A stretch of 64,000 bases of DNA, taken from Tetradesmus obliquus (taxonomy: Eukaryota > Chlorophyta > Chlorophyceae > Sphaeropleales > Scenedesmaceae). This document shows positions 15,910-27,489 of this stretch, piece by piece (positions within the stretch are counted from its first letter, which is position 1; each line of letters opens with the position of its first letter). Location: contig CP126202.1 in the NCBI GenBank assembly GCA_030272155.1, positions 62,001 through 126,000 on the forward strand, given 5' to 3'. Both the position numbers and the translations under genes were made by a program. The notes under the pieces are model-generated. The model was not told where the DNA came from. It saw only the letters and a list, made by a program, of their open reading frames with translations, and did not search any database.

Positions 15910-18857
15910 CTACAGCACCTCCGTGACCTCCACCTTGAGGTGCAGGCAGTCGCCCGCATGCACCAGGCTGCCGGCACGCAACTTCGCCTCAAACGCAGCC
16001 CAGCCGTCCACCGCACCATACCTGAACAGATCCACCCAGCCCCACTCGGTAGAGCTGAAGCCCTGCCGCACCAGGTGGCAGGTGATGTCCTTAGCTGAGG
16101 GCACCCACGCGCTGCCGCTGCCGCGGCGCGCGAGCGCTGGCAATGTTGCACTTGCTGTGACGCTGAAGCTGACGAGGCGCAGCACATCCACGCTGCTATG
16201 CTGGGGACCAAAGTATACCCCCACAGTGAAAGGCATGCTGCTGTTGGCTGCTGCCAGCTGCGCGCCATCGGCAGCCGCGTCAGCCGGCTGAGCTGCAGCC
16301 GTGACGCACAGCCGCGCCTGAAATGTTTCGCCCTGCCACGAGCCCGATACAAGTGTTGTGTAGGAGTTGGTCGTGCCTGCTTTTTGCAGCGCCTCCAGCT
16401 GCTGCTGCAGGTCCGCAAGGCTCAGCTGCACCCACGCGCATACACAGGCAGCAGCAGCACCCTGTAAGATATAGTTTGCCAGCCGCTTCTTCTCTTCTCA
16501 CAGTCAGCAAATGTGTGCATGCCGCAGACGATGACATCATAAAGGAACAGATATTGCACGGCAGCCTGGATGTTGCATGCTGTGATCCCAGTTTCTTGTC
16601 CTATGGACGTCAACAACCAGCAAGCCAATAAGCACGGCCCGCAGCAGCTATCCAGGCATCACCCACACAGCCGCCCACCTGCCGCGCCATGCTCAGCTTG
16701 GTCATTGCTGATGCCGGCCGCTTCGGCTTCACCCAGGCCGGGAAGCGGGCAAGCACTGGGCACTGCACCTTCTGCATTGCTGCGGCGACAGCAGCCTCAG
16801 TATCGGGCTGCACCCCGCCGGCGCTGCTGCAGAGGCAGGCCAGGCGCAGCTCACGCGGGCTGAAGGCTTGCGCCACCAGCGGGCTGTCGCACAGCACAGT
16901 GGCCACAAACGGCTGGCTGCAGTGCTGCATGCGGATCTGCTGCAGCAGCTGGGTCAGTTCCTCATCGCTGCTGCTGCTGCTGTGCTGCTGCTGGTGGCTG
17001 TGCCACACTTCAATGACGCGGAACACTGCAAGCAGCACGGCATCGGAGCCAGCAGTGCAGCGAAGAAGTCACCTACAGTGCTGTATGAACACCCTACATA
17101 TTGTTCCTGTTGCCAGCAGATACAGCGGAAGCTGCTCCAGCAGTGCCTGCCTGGACGAGCAAAAGCCATTGCCACGCTCAAGCAGCGCTGGCTGTACTGG
17201 CATGGCTGCTGGACCTGCGTTGCAACATTGCGGTGAATACACAAGCACGCCGACATCTGCAGCCGGCAAATCCTGTGTCCTTGCCAAGTAATCGGATTAC
17301 TGATGCCAACTGATCACAAGCCTGCAGCTTGTATGCGAGCTACATGCAGGCATTGCGCCCTCAGCCGCAGCAGCCACCTGTACCTGTGTTCTCTGCAGCC
17401 ACCTTGGTCTGTTCATCCTGCAGCAGCAGCAGCAGCACCGTGTGCGGCAGCACCAGCAGCCGCTGCCGCTTCCGCTTGTGAGCCAGTGCCAGCTCCAGGT
17501 CACCCAGCTGCTGCTGCAGCTGCTGCTGCACAGCCGGCATCAGTGGCTTGCAGGCATCTGTGCAGCCCGGTGGCAGCGTGTACACGCCAATCACCGTCTC
17601 CCACTGCAGCTCTGCTTGCGGCACTGCCTGCAGCGCCGCCACTGCTGCGCTCAGCACTTTGTTCACGCTGTACCTGTCTGCAAGTGCCAGCAGCTGCAGC
17701 AGCTGCAGCTGGCTGGAGCTGCCCAGGTCTGGCGTGCACTGGTACATGGCCTGCAGCAGCAGCTCGCCCAGCTCCAGCTGCCCTGCAAGCACAGGGGGCA
17801 GGTGGCCAGTACAAACTGCGCATAGGTTTCTCCACATGCTTGTGTTGATGTGTAACAGGAAGCAATGCAGAGCAGCACGGCAGCAGCTCCCCTAGCTCCA
17901 GCTGTCCTGCAAGCACAGGGGCCAGCCGCAGAGCAGCAGGCGACCAGCTGGATTGATGATCGTTACCTCAGCATGCATATATGCTTGACTCGAGTGCTTG
18001 AGTGTTGTCAGCAGCATTGCAGAGCAGCATTACCAACAGCGGCAGCGCACTGCTGCCCAGCCTTGCTTGCAGGGAGAGTGAGTGCTACACAATGACAAGA
18101 GCTTCCTGTCTGCTTCCTGCAAGGCTGTATGGCACATGTGTTCAAAAATCAAATCTTGAGGTTTGCTGCATCTGGCATACAGCAGCAGCAGCTGGTCCCT
18201 GGCTGAGTCTTAGTGAGCTTCCAGCAAGGCTTGCTGCCTCACCTGCAGGAACTGACAGCAGGATCTCTGGCCTGTTGAACGGCCCAGCAGCCCAGCTCTT
18301 CAGCTGCGACGGTGCAGCACATCTTCAGAGCAGCAGTTTGGGGCTACATGGCTGTCAATGGCCATAGCAAGCAATACGACAGAACGGCAGCATGTGTTGG
18401 GAAAGCCCTGCCTGCCAGGCAGGCAGTGGTGCTCTGCTCGGTGCTGCAGCCAGTGCTGTGCCAGCTCACTGAGCTGTGGCACAACACTCTGCTGCTGAGC
18501 TGTGGCACAACACTAGTAGTGGTAGTGGTGCTGTGCTGGGTGCTGTGCCAGCTTGCCACGCTGCTGCGTGTGCATGCAGAGGCAGCTGCTGGGCCTCACC
18601 TTGGCCTTGAAGAACGCTGAGAAGGCCACCAGCACCATGCTGTGCCCAGGAAGAGCTTTTCTCCGTGGCTTGCTCGGGCCCTGCTCCGCAACTGGCTCAC
18701 ACGCCTCCTGTTCCTCCTCCTCTCCTGACATGATGCCGCTGCTGCTGCTGCTGCATGGCGCAGCATGTTCCTCTTCTTGTATGAACAGGTTCACGTCAGA
18801 CAGTTCATACTGGTTATAGAACTCACTAAAGTCAGGCACGAAGGATTGCTCGGCCAT
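15910..18857 (-). CDS. BTB/POZ-BACK protein with C-terminal MATH-like domain
   Basis: Five exons on the minus strand join in phase: 18857-18600, 18303-18243, 17782-17384, 17025-16679, 16425-15910 (526 residues, stop at 15912-15910). BTB: EFYNQYELSDVNLFIQEEE, then an acidic Ser/Glu insertion, LPGHSMVLVAFSAFFKAKL, and LLLQAMYQCTP. BACK: LQLLQLLALADRYSVNKVL, and KVAAENTVFRVIEVWHSHQ, the latter built across a phase-1 junction. The last exon has WQGETFQARLCVTAA, FTVGVYFGP, GWVDLFRYG and LHAGDCLHLKVEVTEVL-like strands (read VHAGDCLHLKVEVTEVL), resembling a MATH/TRAF fold as in many Chlamydomonas BTB proteins. Such proteins are usually Cullin-3 ubiquitin-ligase adaptors; partner and substrate are not predictable. 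A TATA-like TTTATATTA lies about 100 bp upstream of the ATG on the minus strand. MATH assignment is weaker than BTB-BACK. Confidence 0.82.
17880..17936 (-). repeat. Copy of BTB exon-3 start in the preceding intron
   Basis: Plus-strand CCAGCTGTCCTGCAAGCACA at about 17897 repeats the acceptor and start of exon 3 (true edge at 17782) with the adjoining GGCAGCAGCTCCCCTAGCTC. Confidence 0.75.
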
Positions 18858-20618
18858 TTACAGCTGGCTTGGCCCTCAACTGCGGTCTCGGTGCATTGCA
18901 GTCGAGTCCCGTGACTTGACTACACGGAACCTACGGTGAAGAAAAAAGTAGAGTTGATAATATAAAGGTCATCAATTACAAAACGAAACTGCTGCGGGAA
19001 TTATGCGTAGTGCATGGTCTGGTTGTGGAACCATCATGCTTGGGCTCTGTGGGCTGCAGCCGCAGCTGCGGCATAACCTGAGAGCCCCGAGTCACGAACA
19101 TTCGCCCACGGATTGGACACATTCAGGTTTTCTGCTCCGAGTCGCTTCCTTTAAGAGAGCGTATACACTTCGAGCTTCAAACATTGGAGAGTGAACTTCA
19201 AAGATACGTTATTGCAGTCATGTGTCCCTGACCGTGCAATGTGAGCATCGTTCAAAGGGATAGATCTCCAGAAACTCAATATGCACAATGCACATGCGAG
19301 CATTTGTGCCTCATGCACCGGGCTGTGTCAGCCTGATTGTAGCCATCTCTCTGCAATCACAATTTGTGTGTTACACGACGGAAACACAGCAAGTTATCGA
19401 GCAATTAATCAGGGCTTGATGAACATCTGCACAGATGACCACATGTGGGCGACTCCATCCATGCAAGACTGCCCCTGCTGCTGGCCGAAAGTTCACAATC
19501 GGTGCTGCGCGACCAACACATGCATATGCAGATGTTCATGAACATAAGTTGCGAGCACAACAGCTGCGATGCAGGGGCAGGCCGCCAGTGCATTGCATAC
19601 ACCATGCACCTGCACCCAGCCAATACTGAACAACTAAATAACAGCAAAGACCTGCCCCACCGCTTGAACTGGTGGTGTTAACATGGAGTTCGCAGAGTTG
19701 GACGTGTGCAACACAAGCAGGCCAATTGTACAGCCACATGCCTGCCTCAGCACACTAATGCGACAGCACGAGCGCCTTTATAAGCGCCCTCTCCTGCAAC
19801 TGCACACTTGCAAGCCCAGCGCCTTAAGCTTCCTGCCGAACTCACAAGACTGCCGGCTTGCAAGCATGCACTACACGAAGTTTGGTAATAACACCAACCG
19901 AGACGGCAACACTGTCACATGACTGCACAAACCAGGGGCGCATGCTCTGCTGGAGGTGGCAGGTGCACCTGACATGAGGCGAACACGACAAGCAGCAGTG
20001 ATGCGGGCTGATGCGGCAGTCGCCCCCAGACGCTGCAGAACCGCAGTGAATGCACTTGCTCTGTACTATGAGCCTGCTGGACGTTTGACCAACGGCGCAC
20101 AGGGGTGCCAAGGAGTGGGTGTGCGGCCATGATCGCGCTCAGTAATGCGCCCCCACATCAGCAGCTGCAGTGCACGGCGCACCAGCCTTCTGGACAGCTG
20201 CTTCCTGACAGGCTGACAGCAATAAGGCACCACAGCCCGGCAGCGGCGCATCGCTCGCCAGCTGCCATGCACGCTCCCGAACACATGCGAGCAGCTGCTG
20301 CTGGAGGCTGGAAGCCGGGAGGGGTGGCGGCCGGGCCGGGTGGCGCATGCTGATGGCGGATGATGCTGAGGCTGTGTGGGGCGCTTGACAGCTGGCGCCG
20401 CGTACACCGCGGCTGCTGCGCTGGCTGCCCAGCGCTGCGCGGGCCCCTTGCCAATGCTTTGAGAGCGCCTGCACACAGTTTGGCTGCATGGCGGCCAGCT
20501 GTGGCTGGAGGCGTGCCCCCGGCTGCTGCACACAGCTCGCTTGCTTGTACACTGCTGTGCTGGTGCCCCTGCAGCTGCCATGTTTGTCCACAGCTGTGGC
20601 TGATAACAATGGGACTGT
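18858..20618. other. Intergenic between two minus-strand genes
   Basis: Contains the BTB promoter region, an inverted dispersed repeat (19356-19420), a TTACA (minus-strand TGTAA) at 18976-18980 and the presumed 3' UTR of RRP46. Long open frames on the minus strand (20139-20900) are Ala/Gln-rich and match no family I know. Confidence 0.5.
19356..19420 (-). repeat. Dispersed repeat, copy 3 (inverted)
   Basis: ATCACAATTTGTGTGTTACA plus CGACGGAAACACAG is the reverse complement of 14925-14958. In both, one frame reads ITICVLHDGNTA, hinting at a shared former coding or element sequence. Confidence 0.75.
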
Positions 20619-20671
20619 TCAGACTGCTGGGTCGAAGCTCTTGACCATGGCGTCCTGCAAGCAGCAGCGCC

Positions 20672-20715
<44 letters not shown>

Positions 20716-21669
20716 CAGCTCATGCATGTGCTGTACCATGCCATTGCTTGAGCACACAAAAACGCTGCGCCAACCAACATCACCATGCATCCATGCATAA
20801 GCCGCACACCAACTGCACGCTGCTTGCCGGCAGCAGCAACGCCAGCCACCTTCCCTTTCACCATGCCTTGGCATGCGATCTGAAGAACCCTGGACCCCCA
20901 CAAGAAAATCAAGTCAGAAAGTAGTCCACCTCAGCGCCAGCCATTATTGCACATCACGCTGCTTTTCAGTCAGCCTGTTCATAACGCACGCACCTTGAAG
21001 CTATTGGTCAGTGCCAGCGCCACAAACTTGGCCACGCCCTGGCAGCCCCTCCTGCAGCCCTCCAGCCCAGACGCCAGCTGCGGCGCGCCCAGCCGGCCCT
21101 TGCAGTGCAGCAGCAGGCTGGCCTCAGGCAGGGACAGGGCTGGCACTGCAGCGCTGCTGCTGCTGCTGCTGCTGCCATGCTGCTGTGTCAGGGTGTGGCT
21201 GCAGGGGAAGGCAGCGGTGATGACGCTGCCGGCTGCCGCCTCCTCTGCTGCATCCGGGTCGATGACCAGCGTGCCGTCAGCTCCAAACGCACAGCACACG
21301 CCAGCTACAGCCGCAGCAGCGGCAGCGGACGCAACAAACAGCATGCAGCACCAAGGGAACCCCTCAGTCAGCAGCAGAAGAGCCGGGCGTGCCGCATGGC
21401 TGCAGCCTGCACCCAGAGGCAGCTGTCGGTATGCCTTATGCCCACTCACTGGCGACACCTGGCGCATGCATCGCGTCCACTTCACCCCTTCATCGTACAC
21501 GCAGCGCACGACACGACCCGCACATTCAAAGTGCTGCTGCTGTTGCAGCTGCTGCTGCTGCGTGTGCCCTCACCAAACATGGAGCGCATCGGCAGCCCTG
21601 CATCAGCCAGTGCAGCTGCCACTGCGTTGATGGCCACAGCCAGGAGCGACCCGTCAGCCTGCAGCACCT

Positions 21670-21706
<37 letters not shown>

Positions 21707-22082
21707 GCTCGTATCACAAGCATGTTGCTGTACATTGGTGCAAAGGCATTGCCGTCTCTGCAACAGCCTGTACTGCAGGAAATGCATGCACTTGGCGCTG
21801 CATGCACATCAGGGACTGCCACGCAGCTGGCATCCTGCTGCTTGGAGAACAGTCTGCGCTGCATCCTGAAGTTGTCACGCAGCTGCTGCCAGCACTAGGC
21901 TGCCTCAGCCCTGGCTCACCGCCAGGACGGCCATTTGCATTGTGTGTTGACCACATTCCGACAACAAGCCGCGCACCTGCACCACCACCAGGATGAGTGT
22001 GCGCGGGTGGTGTGCTGTCAGCAGCACCTGCTCCAGCAGCTGACGCAGCATCTCCTCAGCCTCGCGCTCAGCAGGGCCTGAG

Positions 22083-22133
<51 letters not shown>

Positions 22134-22234
22134 CAGTACCGAGTAGCTTAGGTGAGTGCGCAGAGGGACGGCAGCTGGCGTTGCAGCTGCTCAGCCGCAC
22201 ACTGGTGTCCAGCGCGCGTCAGCCCATGCACCAC

Positions 22235-22275
<41 letters not shown>

Positions 22276-23134
22276 TCATCAGCCCATGACAAACACAACC
22301 CTCTGGCACTGCCAGACCTCAACGCTAGAACCCGCCAACCACCCAGCTGGAGCTGCCCCGCACCTGCCAGCCCGTTGCGCGGCTTGACCAGCACCTCAAT
22401 CACGGCCCGCTCCGCGTCCTCGCGCCGCTGCCCGGCCTGGTGCGGCCCGTGCACCGCTGCCAGCACCGCGCTGCCCTCCTGGGCCCACTTGGCGCAGCCG
22501 TCCGCGCGGGACAGCACGGAGCGCTCACACAGCAGCGGCCTGCAGGAAGGTGAGGCGGCAGCGCCAGCAGGCGCAGCAGGCGCAGCAGAAAGCGCGAGTT
22601 TGTTGTGTACTTTCAATATTGCTGCGCTGAGAGGTTAAAGTATCGTTGCTGTGCCCTTGTTCAGGGGTTACTGATGATGAGTGGTGTCTGACAGTGAGGT
22701 GGTGCCAGGTGGTCTACTCAGCTGCTGTACTGCTGCTGCTGGCAGTGGCCGCACCTCATCTGGCTGGGCAGCCTGCCCTTGGCTCTGTGGCCATCCTGAC
22801 CAACCAATTGATGCTGCTGCATGCTGTTACAGGTTGTCACGGCGACGGAGCACAATGCAACCAGTTGTGACTGCTGCTGCTGTAGCAGAACTCTCACTTA
22901 GGCAGCGAAGTGGAATCCAAACAATTTTGTACTACTATATGGACGTAAAGGTAATGAACGAACAAGCAGTTGCCGCACAGGCCTTTTGAAGGGTGCTAGG
23001 TCATAACACTGCAATACTGACAGTACTGTATCCCCGCGCAGAGGAACCGTTCGATCTGCGAGCTGAAAGTTGCAAATTTGCAGGGATCCGCTACGCAGCC
23101 GCCACTGCCACGCTTCAAACTTCGCTCCATCCAT
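20619..23134 (-). CDS. RRP46: Exosome core subunit RRP46 (RNase PH-like, EXOSC5)
   Basis: Six minus-strand exons: 23134-23094, 22539-22364, 22077-21977, 21667-21574, 21304-20994, 20654-20619 (about 252 residues; human RRP46 is of similar size). Recognisable in order: MDGAKFEAWQWRLR, PLLCERSVLSRADGCAKW, SAVLAAVHGP, AVIEVLVKPRNGLAGP, HHPRTLILVVVQ, ADGSLLAVAINAVAAALADA, GLPMRSMF, then AGVCCAFGADGTLVIDPDA. This is the RNase PH fold of RRP46, one of the six ring subunits of the RNA exosome. A Ser-rich insertion sits in exon 5. The last exon codes only DAMVKSFDPAV. Exon 1 is inferred: its frame and wording fit, but the donor needed for the correct phase reads TA, with GT one base earlier. It starts 91 bp from the eIF3i start on the other strand. 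Confidence 0.87.
20671..20713 (+). repeat. (CAG)n before the last RRP46 exon (CTG in sense)
   Basis: About 14 AGC units on the plus strand sit just upstream, in gene sense, of the acceptor of the last RRP46 exon. Similar arrays are at 21667-21711, 22088-22134 and 22238-22275. Confidence 0.93.
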
Positions 23135-23225
23135 CCCTGCGCAGAACAGCCACCGCTCTCGTCTAGTGCAGCTGCGGAGAGGAGGATCTTGCAGATAGCT
23201 TGTTAGTTTAATACACATCTTTAGG
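23135..23225. promoter_or_regulatory. Bidirectional promoter between RRP46 and eIF3i
   Basis: Only 91 bp separate the start codon of RRP46 (minus, 23134) from that of eIF3i (plus, 23226). Both genes need conserved first residues encoded exactly here, so the shared region must hold both 5' UTRs and promoter elements. No clear TATA box is seen; AT-rich TTAGTTTAATACACATC lies next to eIF3i. Confidence 0.65.
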
Positions 23226-25027
23226 ATGCGGCCTTACCTGCTCAAGGTGGGTTGGGTATGGCAGCTGCAGCAGCAGGTGGTGGGCTCTCCCTAGTGCACA
23301 GCAGCATGCAGCAGCTTGCCGTCTAATGTTGCAGCTTGTTTGCTGATGTCAGTCACGTAACAAACGTATGCAGCCTTGCAGCCATGCACACGTGTCAAGG
23401 CCTGGCAGCAGCAGCAAGCAGTGCCAGCCAGCAAGTGACGGGCCTGCACCATTCAGCTGAGCAGCCTGAACTGAAACTGGCTCCTCCAAGCTGCCGAGCT
23501 AGCAGCTTTGAGCGCAGACTGCATACATGTTGATCTGCTGACAGCAGCAATAGCAGCAGCTGCACACGTGGCACGCCATCAGCATGGAGACGCAGCTCAA
23601 ACATCCCCACACGCCACACCACACAACACGACGCCACTGCAGCAGCATGCCCATAGAACTTGCCAGTGTGATTCATCTAACTCAGTGCATGATTGTCTGG
23701 CAGCAGCAACAGCAGCAGCACCTGGTTTGGCACTGCAGCAGCGTGGCTGTTGCCTGGCACTGCATGCCATGCAGCTAGCCACTGTCAGCCGAACCCACCC
23801 CAGCGTCGCCCACACAGCAGCAGCAGCATGCAGCCGCAGCTTCATAGCAACCTGCCACTGCACAAGCATGGCGCACAGCAGTGGATAGATACACATCCCT
23901 CGGCACCGGCCCTCGACCTCCTCCGCCCCCTGCAGGGCCACCAGCGCGCGCTCACACCCTCTACTACTGCTCTACCACCAACACTGCACCCATGCCCTTC
24001 ACCCCCTTGCTCCGCTGCATTGCTCTGCTGCATTGTCCTGCCCCCTGCAGGGCCACGAGCGCCCGCTGACGCAGGTCAAGTACAATGCAGAGGGAGACCT
24101 GCTCGTGTCCTGCGCCAAGAACCTGCAGCCATGCCTGTGGTATGCGGATGACGGGCGGCGTGTGGGCACCTATGAGGGCCACAACGGTGCGGTGTGGACC
24201 TGCGACTTCACGCTGGACAGCAGCCGGCTGATCACCAGCTCAGCGGACCAGACGGTGCGCGTGTGGAACCTGCCCACCGGCCAGGAGCTGCACCAGATCC
24301 GCATGAACGAGCCATGCAGGTGAGGGACGCAGCTGGTGGCTGGGGATCGACGAAGCATGCAGCAGCTGTGGGGTTCATCGTGCTGCAAATGTGCGTGAAC
24401 GAGGCACGCAGCTGGTGGCGGCTGGTGCAAGCGCAGATGAATGCAGCAGCAGTTGTGGGTTTTAGGGTGGCTGCAGCTTCGCATGAACGAGCCCTGCAGG
24501 TGAGCACCGCAGCTGCTGGCTGCTGGTGCAAGCGCTGATGAATGCAGCAGTAGTTGTGGGTTTTAGGGTGGCTGCAGCTTAGCTTGAACGAGCCCTGCAG
24601 GTGAGCACAGCAGCTGGCGGCTGGTGGCGCGGGGCACAGGTGGCTGGGCGGAGGGACGACCACAGCTGTGCTTGCAGCGGCGCAGTCGGGTGGGGGTGGT
24701 GTGCAGTCGGCAGTCAGTGGCAGCAGATGAACAGCCGGCAGAGCAGTCTGTGTGCTGTTGTGGGCATATGTTCATTGCAGTGTGTGTGCTGTTGTGGGCA
24801 TATGTTCATTGCAGTGTGTGTGCTGTTGTGGGCATATGTTCATTGCAGCTGGTGCTACACGTGTGGCTTGTGGCAGCAGTGACGTGGCCAGCAGCCAGCC
24901 CAGCGCGCCAACAGAAGCAGCAGCAGCGCCAGCTATGGCAAATAGCACCTGCCTGCAAACCCTACTGTGACGTCTCCCCAGCAGCGGCTGCAACGCAGTC
25001 AAGGGCATTGCTCACGTCAACACTGCC

Positions 25028-25078
<51 letters not shown>

Positions 25079-25570
25079 GCGTGCCACCTGTCGGTGGGTG
25101 AGCAGCTGCTGGCGTTCACCACTGACAGCTTCATGGGCAGCCCACCACAGCTGCACCTGGTGGACATGGACCTGCAGGTGTGCTAGCTCAAACAAATAAC
25201 ATGTCATAATAACATGTCAAAATAATACGACATAATAACATGTCATGAATAGTGACATGTAGAACATACAGCTTCATGGGCAGCCCGCCACAGCTGCACC
25301 TGGTGGACATGCACCTGCAGGTGCGGTAGCTCAAACAAATAACATGTCAAAATAACATGTCATAAATCGCAACATGTAAAACATACAGCTTCATGGGCAG
25401 CCCGCCACAGCTGCACCTGGTGGGCGCAGTGATGCCGCCAACGTGACTCGCACAACGTGCAGTGATAAAAATAGCATAGCTTCCCAAGAGCCGGGCTGTG
25501 TGATGCTGATCTTTTCTTGCGCTGTTTCCTTGCCTGTATCCTGCCACCCTCCTCTCATTGCAGACCTGTG

Positions 25571-25610
<40 letters not shown>

Positions 25611-26100
25611 GCCGCTTGCAGGACTTTGGTGAGCGCCAGGGCAGCGCGCCCAAGGCCAGCTACACCGCCCCCAAGGGCCGCATCACGCGCGTCTTCTTCA
25701 CAGACTGCAACAGGCAGCTCATCACCAGCCACGACGGAGGATGGGTGAGGCGCGGCGCGCTGCAGGCTGAATGACAGCAGCAGCAGCAGCAGCGGCAGCA
25801 CGGTACAGGCTGCAGCAGCAGCTTGTGGTTCAAGAGTGCTGGTGCCACAGTAGCACAGGAGCAGCAGCAGTCGCAGTGGCTGCAGCCGTAGCAGCAGCAA
25901 TGGCAGCAGCAACAACAGCAGCGGCAGCAGCAGCAGCTCAACTCCACACCATGGTCAGCACCAGCAGCTGTCCCGGTGCACAGTCTCTTCCCAGCAGCTG
26001 CTTGAGTATGCTTGCCTTCCTACTGCTACAGCCACCTGCAGTGTAGATGGCTCTTCTGCTGGCCTGCTGGCCCTCTTGCACTGCTGCTTACCATGCCGCG

Positions 26101-26134
<34 letters not shown>

Positions 26135-27446
26135 GCCCTCAGGTGCGGCGCTGGGACACTGAGACCGGCGACATGCTGCAGGAGGTGCAGGTGCACGAGG
26201 ACGCCATCCAGGACATGCAGGTGGGGGCTTGGGATGGCCTGAATTGTGATACAGACGTCAGCTGCACCTTACACGTCTGTGTTCATAAGTGTCGTGTGCA
26301 TGAGGACGCCATCCAGGACATGCAGGTGCGGGCAGCGCAAGGCTGTCCTGAACCCTGGCTGGACTGGAACCCAGCAGATGCGGACAGTTGCAAGCATTTC
26401 CTGCACGCGTTTAGGTGTGAGGCGTGTGCTGCGGCTGCGCAGTGCAGCAGCGCTAGACTCGGCGGACCTGATCACCTTGAAAATCTGCTGCTCCGCCTCT
26501 GTCGCTGCCATGTTGTGCTGCTCCACCACCTACGTTGCCCTCACACACCTCTTGTATCTGCCTTGCTGTCCGCAGGTCTCCCCTGACGGCAGTTACGTGA
26601 TCACCGCCAGCCTGGACAAGACCCGCCTGTCGCCACCTGTACAGCCCTTGCGCCCCACTCACTGTTTGTTGCTGCCTTTGTTGCTGTCTTTGTTGCTGTC
26701 CCGCCTTCTGCCTCGCCAGGTGTCCCCTGACGGCAGCTACGTGATCACCGCCAGCCTGGACAAGACTGCCAAGCTGGTGGACATCGCCAGCCTGGAGACG
26801 CTCAAGACGTACAAGACAGGCCGCTTCGTGCAGAGCGCAGCCATCAGCCCGCTGTACGACCACGTGCTGCTGGGAGGAGGCCAGGACGCGTCGCAGGTGC
26901 GGCATATGGTTATACTGTGCTGCTGGCGTGGTTGCTGTCAATTTGTTTTTGGTGTAGTTATGTTTGATTAGGCCGGATTATGGTTGCTGTACGACCACGT
27001 GCTGCTGGGCAGAGGCCAGGACGCTTCACAGGTGCGGCAGCATTTCTAGATTCTGGGTTATTATTCGAGTCGACCAACCAATGTGTTTTGTAGTGTCGTA
27101 CATCCGTGTTGTTTCTGCTGGGCATTGGTTTGATTGGGTGGGATGGTGTCAATGCGGTCATGTGCTGCTGAAGACAGCCAGGGCGTATTGCAGGTGCGCT
27201 TGTAAACAGCAGCTCTGGTGCTGCTACATGGCGGGTGATTGAGGGGTAATTGCTGCTGTATATCAGCAGGCTAGGTGACGGCAAGCGGCATGCATGTGGT
27301 AGCATGTGCAGCATGTTGCTAATGCACCTGGACGGCACGCAGTCAGAGCCTGCTGAGCCTGTGCGTTGGTGCTGTCTGGTTGGTGCCCTGTGCTGCTGCT
27401 GTACTGTCGATGTGTATCTCATTGCTGATGCTACCTCACGGCCCTG

Positions 27447-27489
<43 letters not shown>

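Noticed and set aside
20139..20901. Long minus-strand frames upstream of the BTB gene
   Set aside because: Ala/Gln-rich composition, one crossing a CAG array and the last RRP46 exon in a different frame. No recognisable domain.
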